A stretch of 64,000 bases of DNA, taken from Lachnoanaerobaculum sp. ICM7. GTDB lineage: Bacteria > Bacillota > Clostridia > Lachnospirales > Lachnospiraceae. The DNA is taken from the NCBI RefSeq assembly GCF_000287675.1, contig NZ_ALJL01000021.1, positions 1-64,000 on the forward strand. The letters run 5' to 3'. Below the pieces are notes generated by a model. That model was not told the origin of the DNA and ran no database searches. It was given only the letters and a program-made list of their open reading frames with translations. Below are positions 46,687-56,485 of the stretch, piece after piece; position 1 is the first letter of the stretch; each line of letters begins with the position of its first letter. A program made the translations under genes and the position numbers.

Positions 46687-47238
46687 TTATAAGATCCATT
46701 TTAGTTGCGTAATTCCTGTATAACCTACTTCCCATATAAACCATGCAAACGCAATAGCATTGCTTTTATACTTTTCAAACTCGGCATTTTTAGCACAGTT
46801 AAGTCTTTTGGAAAATACATATACCTTTTTTATAGGATATTTTTTTAAATAACTCATACCTTTTTTGTCCCTCCAAAAATGCTAAGCGAAAAAGCATTGC
46901 TATTTTTACTTTCGGTACAGATATTTCAAGGGCGTGTTTTAGAAATTTATCCGCACAAAAATAAGGCGGATTGGTTACTATGTCTAAGGTATTTTCCTTA
47001 ACTGTAAAAAATCCACCTCTCTTTCGCTTCCATACCCTCTGTAACAAATATCCTCCGCTTTTACCCTGTATCCATACTCTTCCAGCACTTTTCCGATATG
47101 CCCCTGACCGCAGGCAGTCTCATATATTGTTTCTCTGAAATTTTCTCTTGTTAAAAGCTCCTTTGTTGCTCTTTTATCTGTGGCATAAAAATCCAAGACC
47201 TCTCTGTCTTTATCAAGTTTCATCAATGTATCAAACAT
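46687..47238 (-). pseudogene. Frameshifted adenine-specific DNA methylase
   Basis: Three adjacent reading frames together give one methylase. The first part (47238 to about 47005) has E-T-A-C-G-Q-G-H-I-G, the SAM-binding motif. The second part has L-D-I-V-T-N-P-P-Y, the catalytic motif. The third part, starting near 46830, continues as L-N-C-A-K-N-A-E-F to a stop at 46687. The shifts fall in a short T run (about 47006-47011) that lacks one base and an A run (near 46840) that has one extra. Two homopolymer indels suggest decay, or read errors in an intact gene. It lies between topB and the coiled-coil gene. Confidence 0.8.
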
Positions 47239-47241
47239 ATA

Positions 47242-48963
47242 TTATCTTCCCTGATACTTGGCAATAGTTTCTTTTATCTTGGTTTCAATACCAGATAAAA
47301 ATGCTTCATTTGACGATTTTCCCAGTGCTATCTCAGACAGTTTAATTTCCCACTTGGCTGTTGTTTTAGCCGATTTAAAGTTATCCTCCACGATTTCTAT
47401 AAGAGCTTTTCCTTTTTTCGTTGCAATAAGATTTTTCTTATCTCTTTCTATAAAATCTTTGGAAATCAGATTTTCTATAATGCCTGCTCTTGTTGCGGGT
47501 GTTCCAAGTCCCCTTCGCTCAACCTCAGCTCCTTTTTCCAGGGCATCATTACCTGCCGTTTCCATAGCTTTAAGTAAAGTATCCTCTGTAAAATGCTTTG
47601 GTGGTGTCGTATATTTTTCTTTTATCTCTTTATCCTTGATTTCAAGTACATCTCCCACATTTAAATCAGGTAATAAAATATCTTCATTTTTCTTTGAGCC
47701 GTACTGCTTAAGATATTTTGTAAAACCTTCACCTATAATGACCTTACCGCTTGCCTTAAATTCAAATACATCACCCTGACTTTCATATACCGCAACAATC
47801 TTTGTTATGTTTTCAATTAAGGGATAGCCTGCACTTGCATGAATTTTATTTAAGATAAGGTTATATATTTTTCTTTCGCTTTCAGGAATTGTGGACATAT
47901 CTTCATTTAAAGAACTTACTGTAGGTATAATTGCATGGTGATCTGTTACATTAGCTGAGTTAAAAATAACTTTAATTCTCTCTGTATCAAAGTCATTTTT
48001 GCCAAGTATGTTGTTTACTGTATTTATAATCATATCTTCAGATAGATAACGGCTGTCCGTCCTCGGATATGTAATCATCTTCTTTTCATAAAGACTTTGT
48101 GCATAGTCAAGTGTCTGTTTTGCTGAAAATCCGAAGTACTTGTTACATTCTCTTTGAAGTGTTGTTAAATCAAACGGCAAGTCAGGCTTTGTAAGCTTTT
48201 CCTTTTTCTCCACATTTCTTACTATAATTTTATTTCCTACCACATTTACTAAATCTTCTACAATCTCAAGGCTGTCGATCCTGTCTGTTGAAAGAGTAAA
48301 GCCTGTACAATAAAGCTCGCCTGTATAATATTTTTCTTTCTTAAAAGCCGTTATTTCATCATCTCTTTTTACAATCATAGCAAGCGTGGGTGTCTGTACT
48401 CTTCCAACAGAATAATTTTGATTATAAATAAGTGAATACAACCTGCTCATGTTCATACCGACAAGCCAATCAGCCTTACTTCTGGCAAGGGCTGATTGAT
48501 ATAGAGCTTCATACTCTTTTCCATCTTTTAACTGCCTAAAGCCTTCTTTTATTGCTACATCTTCCATTGATGAGATCCAAAGCCTTTTGATATTCTTTTT
48601 ACAACCTGCCTGTTCATACACAAGCCTAAAGATTAACTCTCCCTCACGCCCCGCATCACAAGCATTAATAACCGTTTCAATCTCTTTAGAGTTCATCAGC
48701 TTTTTAAGAGTGTTAAACTGACCCCTAGTTGCCCTTACCACTTCGTACTTATACTGTCTAGGGATAATCGGTAAATCCTCCAATCTCCACTTACCGTACT
48801 TTTCATCATAAGCTGAAGGACTTGCCATCTGTATCAAATGCCCAACACACCAACTTACAATATATCCACCTCCTTCATAATATCCGTTTTGTCTACCGGT
48901 TGCACCGATAACCTTGGCGATACTCATTGCAACACTCGGCTTTTCACATATCACTAAATTCAT
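47242..48963 (-). CDS. topB: DNA topoisomerase III, short conjugative-element form
   Basis: The 573-residue protein has the Toprim start (M-N-L-V-I-C-E-K-P-S-V-A) and A-C-D-A-G-R-E-G-E near residue 105. G-R-V-Q-T-P-T-L follows near 190, and M-I-T-Y-P-R-T-D-S-R places the catalytic Tyr near 298. It lacks the C-terminal zinc fingers of the chromosomal enzyme and is shorter, as usual in mobile elements. It relaxes or decatenates DNA, probably during transfer replication. The start has AAGGAGGA upstream. Confidence 0.95.
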   Translation of the reverse strand: MNLVICEKPSVAMSIAKVIGATGRQNGYYEGGGYIVSWCVGHLIQMASPSAYDEKYGKWRLEDLPIIPRQYKYEVVRATRGQFNTLKKLMNSKEIETVINACDAGREGELIFRLVYEQAGCKKNIKRLWISSMEDVAIKEGFRQLKDGKEYEALYQSALARSKADWLVGMNMSRLYSLIYNQNYSVGRVQTPTLAMIVKRDDEITAFKKEKYYTGELYCTGFTLSTDRIDSLEIVEDLVNVVGNKIIVRNVEKKEKLTKPDLPFDLTTLQRECNKYFGFSAKQTLDYAQSLYEKKMITYPRTDSRYLSEDMIINTVNNILGKNDFDTERIKVIFNSANVTDHHAIIPTVSSLNEDMSTIPESERKIYNLILNKIHASAGYPLIENITKIVAVYESQGDVFEFKASGKVIIGEGFTKYLKQYGSKKNEDILLPDLNVGDVLEIKDKEIKEKYTTPPKHFTEDTLLKAMETAGNDALEKGAEVERRGLGTPATRAGIIENLISKDFIERDKKNLIATKKGKALIEIVEDNFKSAKTTAKWEIKLSEIALGKSSNEAFLSGIETKIKETIAKYQGR

Positions 48964-48991
48964 TTATAAATCCTCCTTTTTTGTATGAAAA

Positions 48992-49020
48992 AAGGCAATC
49001 AGAAGTTATCTGATTGCCTT
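48992..49020. terminator. Terminator between the cyclase-like gene and topB
   Basis: A perfect 12-bp stem (48992-49003 with 49009-49020) with a 5-base loop lies downstream of the leftward gene at 49154. T runs on both strands are short (four on the minus strand). It would insulate topB from the cargo gene. Confidence 0.65.
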
Positions 49021-49153
49021 TTGGTTTTTGGTATTTGATTTTTATATTATTGCCTATTTACAGCTTTTGATTGAATTTCTATCTTCATATTTTTCTTGCA
49101 AAGTTTTTGGGGTTACTTCATATAAGCTTCAGAAACTGGGCTTGTCATACAGT

Positions 49154-49900
49154 TTATAACCTATTGTTAGGGGTTAACAAATATTTTTCTAACCAATCAT
49201 ATTTATTTTTAATAGACTTCTGTATTTCTTCTGTTTCTCTTGTTTTGTTTCTTTCTATATCACATAATTGAAGTGCAGCTTCTATAACATTCATATATTC
49301 CATTTGATTCATACCTGATTTCCCGCTATTTAAATAATTTAAATATACGAAACCATCCATATCTCGATACAAAATTTCACCATTAACCATTTTTTGTTCA
49401 GTACTCATACGATATTTGGTCTCATTAAATTCAAATAATTTTTCTGCGTATTCAGGATCTATAATAATTCTAGGAAATATCGCTAACTTTGATTCTAGAA
49501 AATATGCACGATTCATTGCTGGACCAAACCAAATATTCTTTTCATTATCATAAAATAAATCGCCATACGTAATTGCACCACGAGCAATAAATCCATTCTT
49601 TAAAAATTCATACAATACTTTTTCGGTGTTATAGCATGCTATTCCCATTAATTCATACATATCTTTTCGACTATCTTCAATATTATCTTTATAGTCATAG
49701 ATAATGTATGCACAGTCCGAAAAAACATGTATCTCCCTTTTGTAAACAGTCCATGGATGATTATTATCCAGTTCTTTTTCACGCTCTACCATCCGGCTAA
49801 AAACGCTGATAACATTATACCATTCATCAAAATTTATTCTGGTCTGTGAACCTAGGATATCTATGAATATGACTACTACTTTTCTAAATTTTTTCTCCAT
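49154..49900 (-). CDS. Class III nucleotide-cyclase-like cargo protein (248 aa)
   Basis: The start has GAGAGGTGG upstream. The pattern follows the class III cyclase catalytic domain. V-I-F-I-D-I-L-G-S near residue 10 provides the first metal Asp, and V-F-S-D-C-A-Y near 60 the second. G-F-I-A-R-G-A-I-T-Y-G-D near 105 fits the family strand that precedes the turn. W-F-G-P-A-M-N-R-A-Y-F-L-E-S near 130 fits the G-x-x-V-N-x-A-x-R-L position. Soluble single-domain cyclases occur in anti-phage Pycsar systems. No adjacent effector is evident, and it sits as an extra gene inside an otherwise standard transfer module. The cyclase call is by eye and could be a non-enzymatic relative. Confidence 0.5.
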   Translation of the reverse strand: MEKKFRKVVVIFIDILGSQTRINFDEWYNVISVFSRMVEREKELDNNHPWTVYKREIHVFSDCAYIIYDYKDNIEDSRKDMYELMGIACYNTEKVLYEFLKNGFIARGAITYGDLFYDNEKNIWFGPAMNRAYFLESKLAIFPRIIIDPEYAEKLFEFNETKYRMSTEQKMVNGEILYRDMDGFVYLNYLNSGKSGMNQMEYMNVIEAALQLCDIERNKTRETEEIQKSIKNKYDWLEKYLLTPNNRL

Positions 49901-50074
49901 ATACCCACCTCTCGTATGATATATTATATTTTATAAATTCCCTCTAAAACTTCTAATTTGTTAAATACATGTATCAAATACAAGCCACCTATTAACCCCA
50001 CCACTTTATACTTCTTTATCCGTATATATCATACTATATTAAGCCCAAAAATACACTATATATTCTTTACATTT

Positions 50075-50926
50075 TTACTCCTCATCTTCATCCTCATAAG
50101 CATCTATTGCCATATCATCGACTTCTTCTGGAACCTCTACATTATCCTCTCTTTCATAATCATCCTCAAGCTCATTATAGTCTTCCTCATCCTCACTTTC
50201 TTCCTGATTTTTCTTATAAATCTTAAAATAATATCCTGCTCCGACAACTGTCATGACAAGCAATCCTAAAAATATATAAAGCCCTGCTCCTTTACTTTCT
50301 TCCTTCTTTTTAGGCTCTTCCTTTACCGGTTCTTCTTTTGTTTCTTCTGTTGGTGGTGGTACCTCTTCTATCTTTTTTACTTCCTCTTTAGGTTTTTCTT
50401 TTACTTCTACCATATTTAATAAATCATCTTCACTTACCTCTGTAAGCAGCATGACATTTTGTCCTTCTTCATCATAATTAATGATTAGATGAAAGGTCTT
50501 TCCCGACTTTGTTTTAAATGTAATGAACTGTCTGGCATCAGCAAAATATTTGCCACTTTCATCCTCCGTACTTTCTCCATGATGAATAGGATAGTCCTGA
50601 TTGGCATTATTTACATTTTCTATAAGTTCCGCCTTTGCACTGCCTTCTGCTGTGGGAATACCTTTATTTATACTATCACCTTGGCTGCCTATCTGATTAT
50701 CACTTGGAGGCTCTTTTGCCTCCAGTTTATTCGGAAAGCGTACTTCCTTTTCTTCTTTATTATCTTTACTTGCTGTTTCCCTAGTCTCCTCAGTTTCTAT
50801 TTCACTTTCATTAACCTGTGCAAAAATATATGTAGGGTATATATTCCCTATAATAAACATCACGAGTAAGCAAATAACTCCTACCAATCTTTTCACCTTG
50901 TTCTTTTTAGATTTCATTTCCTTCAT
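50075..50926 (-). CDS. DUF4366-type membrane protein of the transfer module
   Basis: The ATG has GGAGG 6 bases upstream. An N-terminal signal or anchor segment (about 11-36) is followed by an exposed region with a central small domain (F-I-T-F-K-T-K-S-G-K-T-F-H-L-I-I-N-Y-D). A Pro/Glu-rich stretch, a second transmembrane segment (about 223-241) and an acidic cytoplasmic tail follow. This matches the DUF4366 proteins that accompany DUF4315 and the NlpC/P60 protein in Clostridia conjugative elements. Its exact function is unknown. It overlaps the DUF4315 gene by 20 bases. Confidence 0.85.
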   Translation of the reverse strand: MKEMKSKKNKVKRLVGVICLLVMFIIGNIYPTYIFAQVNESEIETEETRETASKDNKEEKEVRFPNKLEAKEPPSDNQIGSQGDSINKGIPTAEGSAKAELIENVNNANQDYPIHHGESTEDESGKYFADARQFITFKTKSGKTFHLIINYDEEGQNVMLLTEVSEDDLLNMVEVKEKPKEEVKKIEEVPPPTEETKEEPVKEEPKKKEESKGAGLYIFLGLLVMTVVGAGYYFKIYKKNQEESEDEEDYNELEDDYEREDNVEVPEEVDDMAIDAYEDEDEE

Positions 50927-51203
50927 TTGTATCCTCCATGATTTTTTCTCTGTTTTCCTCTACTTCTTTAGAATTTTCCGGCTCTTTCATTTTCTTTTCG
51001 CTTTGCCTTTCCTTTTTATACTTTCTCATCATTTCTAAAAACTCATCAAGTGAAATATCAATGCTCCTATATTCTTTTAGAACCTCAACCTGCTCCATTT
51101 CCTCCTGCTCTTCTTTAAGTATTTCCTGCCTCAGCCTAAGTTCTTCTATTTTTTCTTCTATCGCTTTTTGATTTTCGATATTCTTTTGATACTTTTTATT
51201 CAA
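50907..51203 (-). CDS. DUF4315-type coiled-coil protein (98 aa)
   Basis: The start is a TTG at 51201-51203, chosen because AGGAGG lies 6 bases upstream and the product then begins N-K-K-Y-Q as expected. Residues about 5-50 form a strong coiled coil with repeated E/K heptads, followed by the motif I-D-I-S-L-D-E-F-L-E-M-M near residue 60. This matches small DUF4315 proteins found between DUF4366 and the peptidoglycan hydrolase in such elements. The role is unknown, perhaps a scaffold at the membrane. Confidence 0.8.
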   Translation of the reverse strand: MNKKYQKNIENQKAIEEKIEELRLRQEILKEEQEEMEQVEVLKEYRSIDISLDEFLEMMRKYKKERQSEKKMKEPENSKEVEENREKIMEDTNEGNEI

Positions 51204-51216
51204 CTTCTTCCTCCTG

Positions 51217-53544
51217 TCATTTAACTCTGCCGAAACCATAGAAATGTTCTATCCAGTAAGGTGTATTGATACTTACAAAGCGAATAGGATTGCCTGCATG
51301 TATCATCATTCCGTCTCCTGCATAGATACCTACATGGGATATCGGACTCTTGCTGTTATAAGTGTTTTTAAAGAAGATAATATCTCCCGCTTTTGCTTCA
51401 CTTGGAGATATAGGACTACAATAAGTTTTATAAATCCCCCAAGCAGTGGTTCTTGGCATATTTTTAACTCCTGAATGTGTAAAACTCCAGCATACAAAGG
51501 ACGAACAATCAAAGTTATTCGGTCCGTTTGCTCCAAATACATATTTTTTACCTATATGTTTCTCCGCTTCGTTAAACAATGCCTTAACCGTTACATCATT
51601 AAAGGCAATTCCCGGATTTGAAAAGTCGGGATTGTTTATAATCTCCGATAAATCTCCGTTATCACTCCCAAAAACGAGTTCCATATTGCCTTTACTTGAA
51701 AGCAGTGCTTCATAGTGAGTTAAATTGTTGGGATAAGAATTAAATACTTCTCTGATGATATCGTCCATTTCTCTTTTTTCTAAGTTTACAATGAGTTTTT
51801 TATATTCATAAGCTTCTTCATGGCTTTCTGTCTTCTCATTCCCTGCTTCATCTGTATAGCTTGATGTAACGGTTTTATATCTGATTTCAATTTCTTCATC
51901 ATAGGTCAATGTATACATTTGATTAAACAGCTGTTGTATTTCCCCGGCTATTTCAGATACTTCTTTTACCACACCATATCGAGATGTTATATAAGATAGC
52001 AACTCATGGACATTATGACCGATTTTTTCTTTTCCGTTTATTATATATTCATCATATCCCGGATGAGTTTCCTCTACGCTTTCCATTTCCTCTTGTAGTC
52101 CCTGTTCTAAAGAAGAAAATTCCTGATTGATATTCCTTAAGGTCTCTTCTGAGGAAAGATAGGTTGTAGAAACGGTATCACTGATTGTTCCTGTTCCTAT
52201 ATTCATCACCATGCTTCCTGCCTGAAAGAGCATAAAAAATGTTCCTACCACCAAAAGTATTAGGAACATTATCTTTTTACTTCTTTCTTTTATAAATTCT
52301 GCAAACTTTTTGCTTCCCTTTGCTAAGGATTTTTTAAGCCCATTCTTTATCTTATCATTATATTTCTTTTGAAGTTGCTTTTTATACTGCCTCCTTTTAA
52401 AAAACTGTCTTAACCTTGAAGTGTTTTGATACTCACTACTTTTCTTAAATTCTTCCATATTTTTCTTAAAAAACAGCTTTTTTTCCTGTTTTTCAATATC
52501 TTTTACAAACCTTACTATCCTTTTTTGTCTTTTTAATACCCTACCTTTTCCATGATTGTGGGCTTTTCTTGCAAGACTTTCTATGCCTTCTGTGGTCTTA
52601 TGGGCAGCACTGACACCGGCATTATCCTCTTGTCCACTTTCAAGATACCTGTTTACCGCTCCTACCACAACTACTGCACTCTTAGAAGATATGCTGTCCT
52701 TGCTATTATATTTGAGTTTCTTTTCAAAGCTTTGCTTTTTATGCTGAAGCTTTAAAACCTTCTTTTCCTGCTTTCTAAATTTATCATTGGCTTTTTTTGA
52801 ATATTCTTTAGGCTTAGGCTTTGAATTATCCGCTATTTCTCCTTTATTATCATTTTTTTCTTTTACACCATCCTTTGTGTCTAGAGTTTTTTTCTTATTT
52901 TTAGTCCTTGTAAATTCTTCATCTTCAAAGTTACTTTTAAAATATTTCTTTGGGTGGTCTTTTAAGCTTAAATCTTCTTTAGAGTGTTTTTCTTGCAAAA
53001 TTTTCTTATATCGTTTCCTATTTGCTCTTACTTTATTTTTATACTTATCAGTTTGTATGGCGGCGGTATTTTCTTTATGCCTTTGTTTCTTGGCTGATAC
53101 CTTTTGCAGGTCTTTATCATCCCTAAAGCCCATATCATACTGATTAGACGCTATATTTTTATCACTATATTTAGATAAATCTTCATGAATTTCTTTTTCT
53201 TTGTTATGAAATCTACTTATCTGCTTTTGCCTGACCTTTTTATCCTTTTTTGGCTCAAGAAAAGATTTATTTTGACTTATATTTCCCTTACCCGGTATCT
53301 CATAAGAATCACTACCTTTATTTAAGTCCTTATATTTATTTTCCCTATCCGGATGATTTATAAATGTTTTCTTAGATGAAGATGTCTTTACTTCAGCCGG
53401 CATATTATATTTAATAAGAAAATCCTGATTTTGAACATCTTCTCTTTTATAACCTGTTTGATTTTCAGATGGAAAAGGCTGTATCTCTTGATTTAACGGC
53501 TTTTCTCTACTGTTTTTATACCTTATATTCTTTTTCTTTATCAA
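51217..53544 (-). CDS. Transfer-associated NlpC/P60 peptidoglycan hydrolase
   Basis: The likely start is the TTG at 53542-53544, after GAGGTG at 6 bases. A long basic, Lys/Ser-rich N-terminal region (about 1-420) is followed by one transmembrane segment (about 425-450). An outer helical domain follows, then an NlpC/P60 domain at about 650-775. Catalytic Cys is in F-D-C-S-S-F, His in S-H-V-G-I-Y, with I-H-A-G later. It would open the cell wall for the conjugation channel. The domain order matches the large CD1107-type proteins of conjugative elements. Confidence 0.88.
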   Translation of the reverse strand: MIKKKNIRYKNSREKPLNQEIQPFPSENQTGYKREDVQNQDFLIKYNMPAEVKTSSSKKTFINHPDRENKYKDLNKGSDSYEIPGKGNISQNKSFLEPKKDKKVRQKQISRFHNKEKEIHEDLSKYSDKNIASNQYDMGFRDDKDLQKVSAKKQRHKENTAAIQTDKYKNKVRANRKRYKKILQEKHSKEDLSLKDHPKKYFKSNFEDEEFTRTKNKKKTLDTKDGVKEKNDNKGEIADNSKPKPKEYSKKANDKFRKQEKKVLKLQHKKQSFEKKLKYNSKDSISSKSAVVVVGAVNRYLESGQEDNAGVSAAHKTTEGIESLARKAHNHGKGRVLKRQKRIVRFVKDIEKQEKKLFFKKNMEEFKKSSEYQNTSRLRQFFKRRQYKKQLQKKYNDKIKNGLKKSLAKGSKKFAEFIKERSKKIMFLILLVVGTFFMLFQAGSMVMNIGTGTISDTVSTTYLSSEETLRNINQEFSSLEQGLQEEMESVEETHPGYDEYIINGKEKIGHNVHELLSYITSRYGVVKEVSEIAGEIQQLFNQMYTLTYDEEIEIRYKTVTSSYTDEAGNEKTESHEEAYEYKKLIVNLEKREMDDIIREVFNSYPNNLTHYEALLSSKGNMELVFGSDNGDLSEIINNPDFSNPGIAFNDVTVKALFNEAEKHIGKKYVFGANGPNNFDCSSFVCWSFTHSGVKNMPRTTAWGIYKTYCSPISPSEAKAGDIIFFKNTYNSKSPISHVGIYAGDGMMIHAGNPIRFVSINTPYWIEHFYGFGRVK

Positions 53545-53622
53545 GTTTTTCACCTCACTTTCAATCTTTATTAGCCACTTCTAAATATTCTTAGTTTACC
53601 TTGACTCTCTCTCATTACTTCA

Positions 53623-56100
53623 TCACTTTTTATCTTTTCCTGTCTCACTTAATTTTGTTGTTATCAGTGAGTACAGTTTTGTATTTTTAGGAAACCGATC
53701 TATAAAGGGTACAATGGTATTTCCATAGAAGATTAAACCTTCTCCCTCATTACTGTTTGTTACATAGGAAAGCTGGTGCTTTGAAATATTAAGCTTCTTA
53801 GCCAGTGTATCTCTATCCGTTCCCGCCTGATTAAGCATTAAAATAAAGTCTGTATTATCAAAGATATTTTCAATCTCTGGACTTGCAAGAAGATCCTTAA
53901 TATTTTGTGTTAAGCCTGTCGGCATACCTCCCCATTTTCTAAAACGCTTCCAGATTTCTATAGAATAGTTGGCTGTTTGCGGTTCTTTTAAAAGAAGGTG
54001 AAATTCATCAACAAAATATCTCGTTGCTTTTTTACTTGCCCTATTTATCGTTACTCTGTTCCAAACCTGATCTTGAATTATTAACATCCCTATTTTTTTA
54101 AGCTGTTTTCCAAGTTCTTTAATGTCATAGCAAACCACCCTGTTGTTTGTATCTACATTCGTTCTGTGATTAAATACATTAAGGCTTCCCTTTACATAGA
54201 TCTCCATCTCTACCGCAAGTTTCTTTCCTATTTTCTCCTCCTGTTTTCTAAGAAGATTATATAAATCTTCCAGTATAGGCATATTTTCAGGTATAGGGTT
54301 TTCAAAATAGGCTTTATAAAGAATTGGCAAGCACCTGTCAATAACTGAGATTTCTTCCGCACTAAGTTTTTTCTCTCCAACTACAAGTTCAAAAAGAGAC
54401 AGTATAAAATCAGATTTTAATGACAACGGATTATCTTCATCCGCATAGTCGGTGTTGATATCAAGGGGATTTATATAGTCTTTTGAAATCGGTGATATTT
54501 TAATAACCTGACCTTTTAAGGCATTAACAAGCGGAGAATATTCAGCCTCAGGATCTGCAATAATAATATCATCATCCGTAATCAAGAAAGCATTGGTAAT
54601 CTCTCTCTTTGCCGCAAAAGATTTTCCGCTACCCGGTGTTCCAAGTATCAGCCCATTCGGATTTTTAAGTTTCTTTCTATCAGCCATGATAATATTTCGA
54701 CTTAAAGCATTTAAGCCGTAATACAGACTTTCACCCTTAATAAAGAGTTCCTCCGTTGTAAAGGGAATAAATATAGCCACCGAACTTGTGGTAAGTCCTC
54801 TTTCTATTTCCACCTCATTTATTCCAAGCGGAAGACTTGCAACAAGCCCCTGTTCCTGCCTGTAGTTTAAGTTTTTAAGGTTACAGTTGTGCCTGTTTGC
54901 AATAGATTTTAATGTAAACACGGTATTCTCAAGCTTAGTCCTACTTTTACCTGTACTCATAATAAGGATCGTTACTAAAAACATCTTTTCATCATGATTT
55001 TGAAGTTCAGAAAGTAAGTTCTTTGCCTCCGCACCATAAGTTACAAGATCACTTGGCAGTATGTCTATATCATATCCTGCTCTGATTGCTTTTTTATTTT
55101 CCTCAAGTTTCATCTTATCAAGATCTGTTATTTTTCTTTTTATATTTTTAATCGCTTCCATCCTGTCAACAGCTTTGATATGAAAGGTAACGATCATATT
55201 TTCTTCCACCTCTAAAAATTCTGAAAGCATTTCATCCTTTATATCCGATGCTAAAATCTGTAGAAAGTTTACTTCTGCAAATACTTCTCCCATCTTAAAA
55301 TAGGTAGGCTTTGAAAAATTAAAGGAAGTCGGTACAATATATTCCTTTGTTGTAAGCCCGCTATATTTCAAATCTTCAAAGTTAAAAATAAACCTGTCAT
55401 CAGGATTTAATATATCATGAATGACTTTTAAGCGTTCTTCTCCGTCTAAAACATAGCCCTTTACACCCATCTGCCTAAAGTTATTTAATATATCCGATTC
55501 TATTCTCTCCAGTCTGCTTTTTGCCTGTTTTAAATCCTCAGCTTTTATGGTAAAGGTTAAATACATATTTTTTGACAGTCCATTGTTTCCCTTGCTACTT
55601 TGATTTAGGAGCATTTGTCTGTATTCATTTCTTATCTCATTAAAATCATCCTCGGTTTCTTTGATATTAATAAGCTCTTTCCTTTCTTCATTCTCACCTA
55701 TGCTGTTAATATAGTTAAACTCCACTTCCACACTTGAATCAAAGAAATTAAGAAAGGAAGAAAAGTCGGCAAATATACCCTCCTGATCCTCTTCTTCCAT
55801 AAGCCTGTAATTAATATCAAAAAAACGAATGGTTTTATTGTATTTATCCTTTTCAACCTGACAGATCCCATCCTTTAACATTCTTTTATAGGGAATTGTA
55901 TCCTGTACCGTTTCCTTTTTCTTAGCCTTAATCAGAAAAGGAAACCATCCCTTTTTTATGAATGATTTCCCATCTTTTTTATTGCCTGTATTCTTCCTGC
56001 TTAACTTTTTTAACTCGGATAATTCCTTACTGTTTTTCCTAAGCTCCATTTCATCCCTTTGTATTCTTTGCTCTTGTTTTTTCTTCTTCTCCTTATTCAA
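53623..56100 (-). CDS. VirB4/TraE-type conjugation ATPase
   Basis: The 825-residue ATPase starts with a TTG after AGGAGG. An N-terminal charged coiled coil (about 1-60) precedes the VirB4 N-domain. Walker A G-T-P-G-S-G-K-S is near residue 487, Walker B R-Y-F-V-D-E-F-H-L-L near 697, and the C-terminal W-G-G-M-P-T-G-L-T-Q-N motif near 720. It energises type IV secretion channel assembly or transfer. It overlaps the PrgI-like gene by 8 bases. Confidence 0.95.
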   Translation of the reverse strand: MNKEKKKKQEQRIQRDEMELRKNSKELSELKKLSRKNTGNKKDGKSFIKKGWFPFLIKAKKKETVQDTIPYKRMLKDGICQVEKDKYNKTIRFFDINYRLMEEEDQEGIFADFSSFLNFFDSSVEVEFNYINSIGENEERKELINIKETEDDFNEIRNEYRQMLLNQSSKGNNGLSKNMYLTFTIKAEDLKQAKSRLERIESDILNNFRQMGVKGYVLDGEERLKVIHDILNPDDRFIFNFEDLKYSGLTTKEYIVPTSFNFSKPTYFKMGEVFAEVNFLQILASDIKDEMLSEFLEVEENMIVTFHIKAVDRMEAIKNIKRKITDLDKMKLEENKKAIRAGYDIDILPSDLVTYGAEAKNLLSELQNHDEKMFLVTILIMSTGKSRTKLENTVFTLKSIANRHNCNLKNLNYRQEQGLVASLPLGINEVEIERGLTTSSVAIFIPFTTEELFIKGESLYYGLNALSRNIIMADRKKLKNPNGLILGTPGSGKSFAAKREITNAFLITDDDIIIADPEAEYSPLVNALKGQVIKISPISKDYINPLDINTDYADEDNPLSLKSDFILSLFELVVGEKKLSAEEISVIDRCLPILYKAYFENPIPENMPILEDLYNLLRKQEEKIGKKLAVEMEIYVKGSLNVFNHRTNVDTNNRVVCYDIKELGKQLKKIGMLIIQDQVWNRVTINRASKKATRYFVDEFHLLLKEPQTANYSIEIWKRFRKWGGMPTGLTQNIKDLLASPEIENIFDNTDFILMLNQAGTDRDTLAKKLNISKHQLSYVTNSNEGEGLIFYGNTIVPFIDRFPKNTKLYSLITTKLSETGKDKK

Positions 56101-56485
56101 TTCTTCTCCTCCTATTAGTGCTTAAAGCCATCTTACTTATAGGCGTTATGCCTTTTATTTCATCTTTTTCCTTATCCGTATTATAAATACTCTTTGATTT
56201 ATAAACCCTTATCTTTTGGGCTTTATGAAACCTTACTATATATGCCAAATGCTTTTCAAATGGCAGGTTATCTTTTTCATAAAGCGTTGCAAACAAAATC
56301 GGTAGCACGACTATACTCATCAGTATCATTGAAATATCCGTACTTAAAAAGTTTTTACATAACAGATAAACAGGAAAACCTAATAATACTGCTATACTAA
56401 AGCCGATTAACTGCCTTTTAGTAAGGTTAAGGGCTACCTTTGTTTTTACTTTGCTAAGATCCTTCGGTACTTTTACATATGCCAT
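56093..56485 (-). CDS. PrgI-family membrane protein of the transfer channel (130 aa)
   Basis: The start has AGGGAG upstream. The sequence begins A-Y-V-K-V-P-K-D-L-S-K-V-K and has two adjacent transmembrane helices (about 30-48 and 52-70), then a basic tail. This is the PrgI/VirB3-like protein that usually precedes VirB4 in Gram-positive type IV systems. Overlap with virB4 supports co-translation. Confidence 0.88.
   Translation of the reverse strand: MAYVKVPKDLSKVKTKVALNLTKRQLIGFSIAVLLGFPVYLLCKNFLSTDISMILMSIVVLPILFATLYEKDNLPFEKHLAYIVRFHKAQKIRVYKSKSIYNTDKEKDEIKGITPISKMALSTNRRRRIE

Noticed and set aside
46799-47047. Separate 82-residue methylase-like gene
   Set aside because: It is the middle piece of the frameshifted methylase, and its start is not supported by a ribosome binding site.
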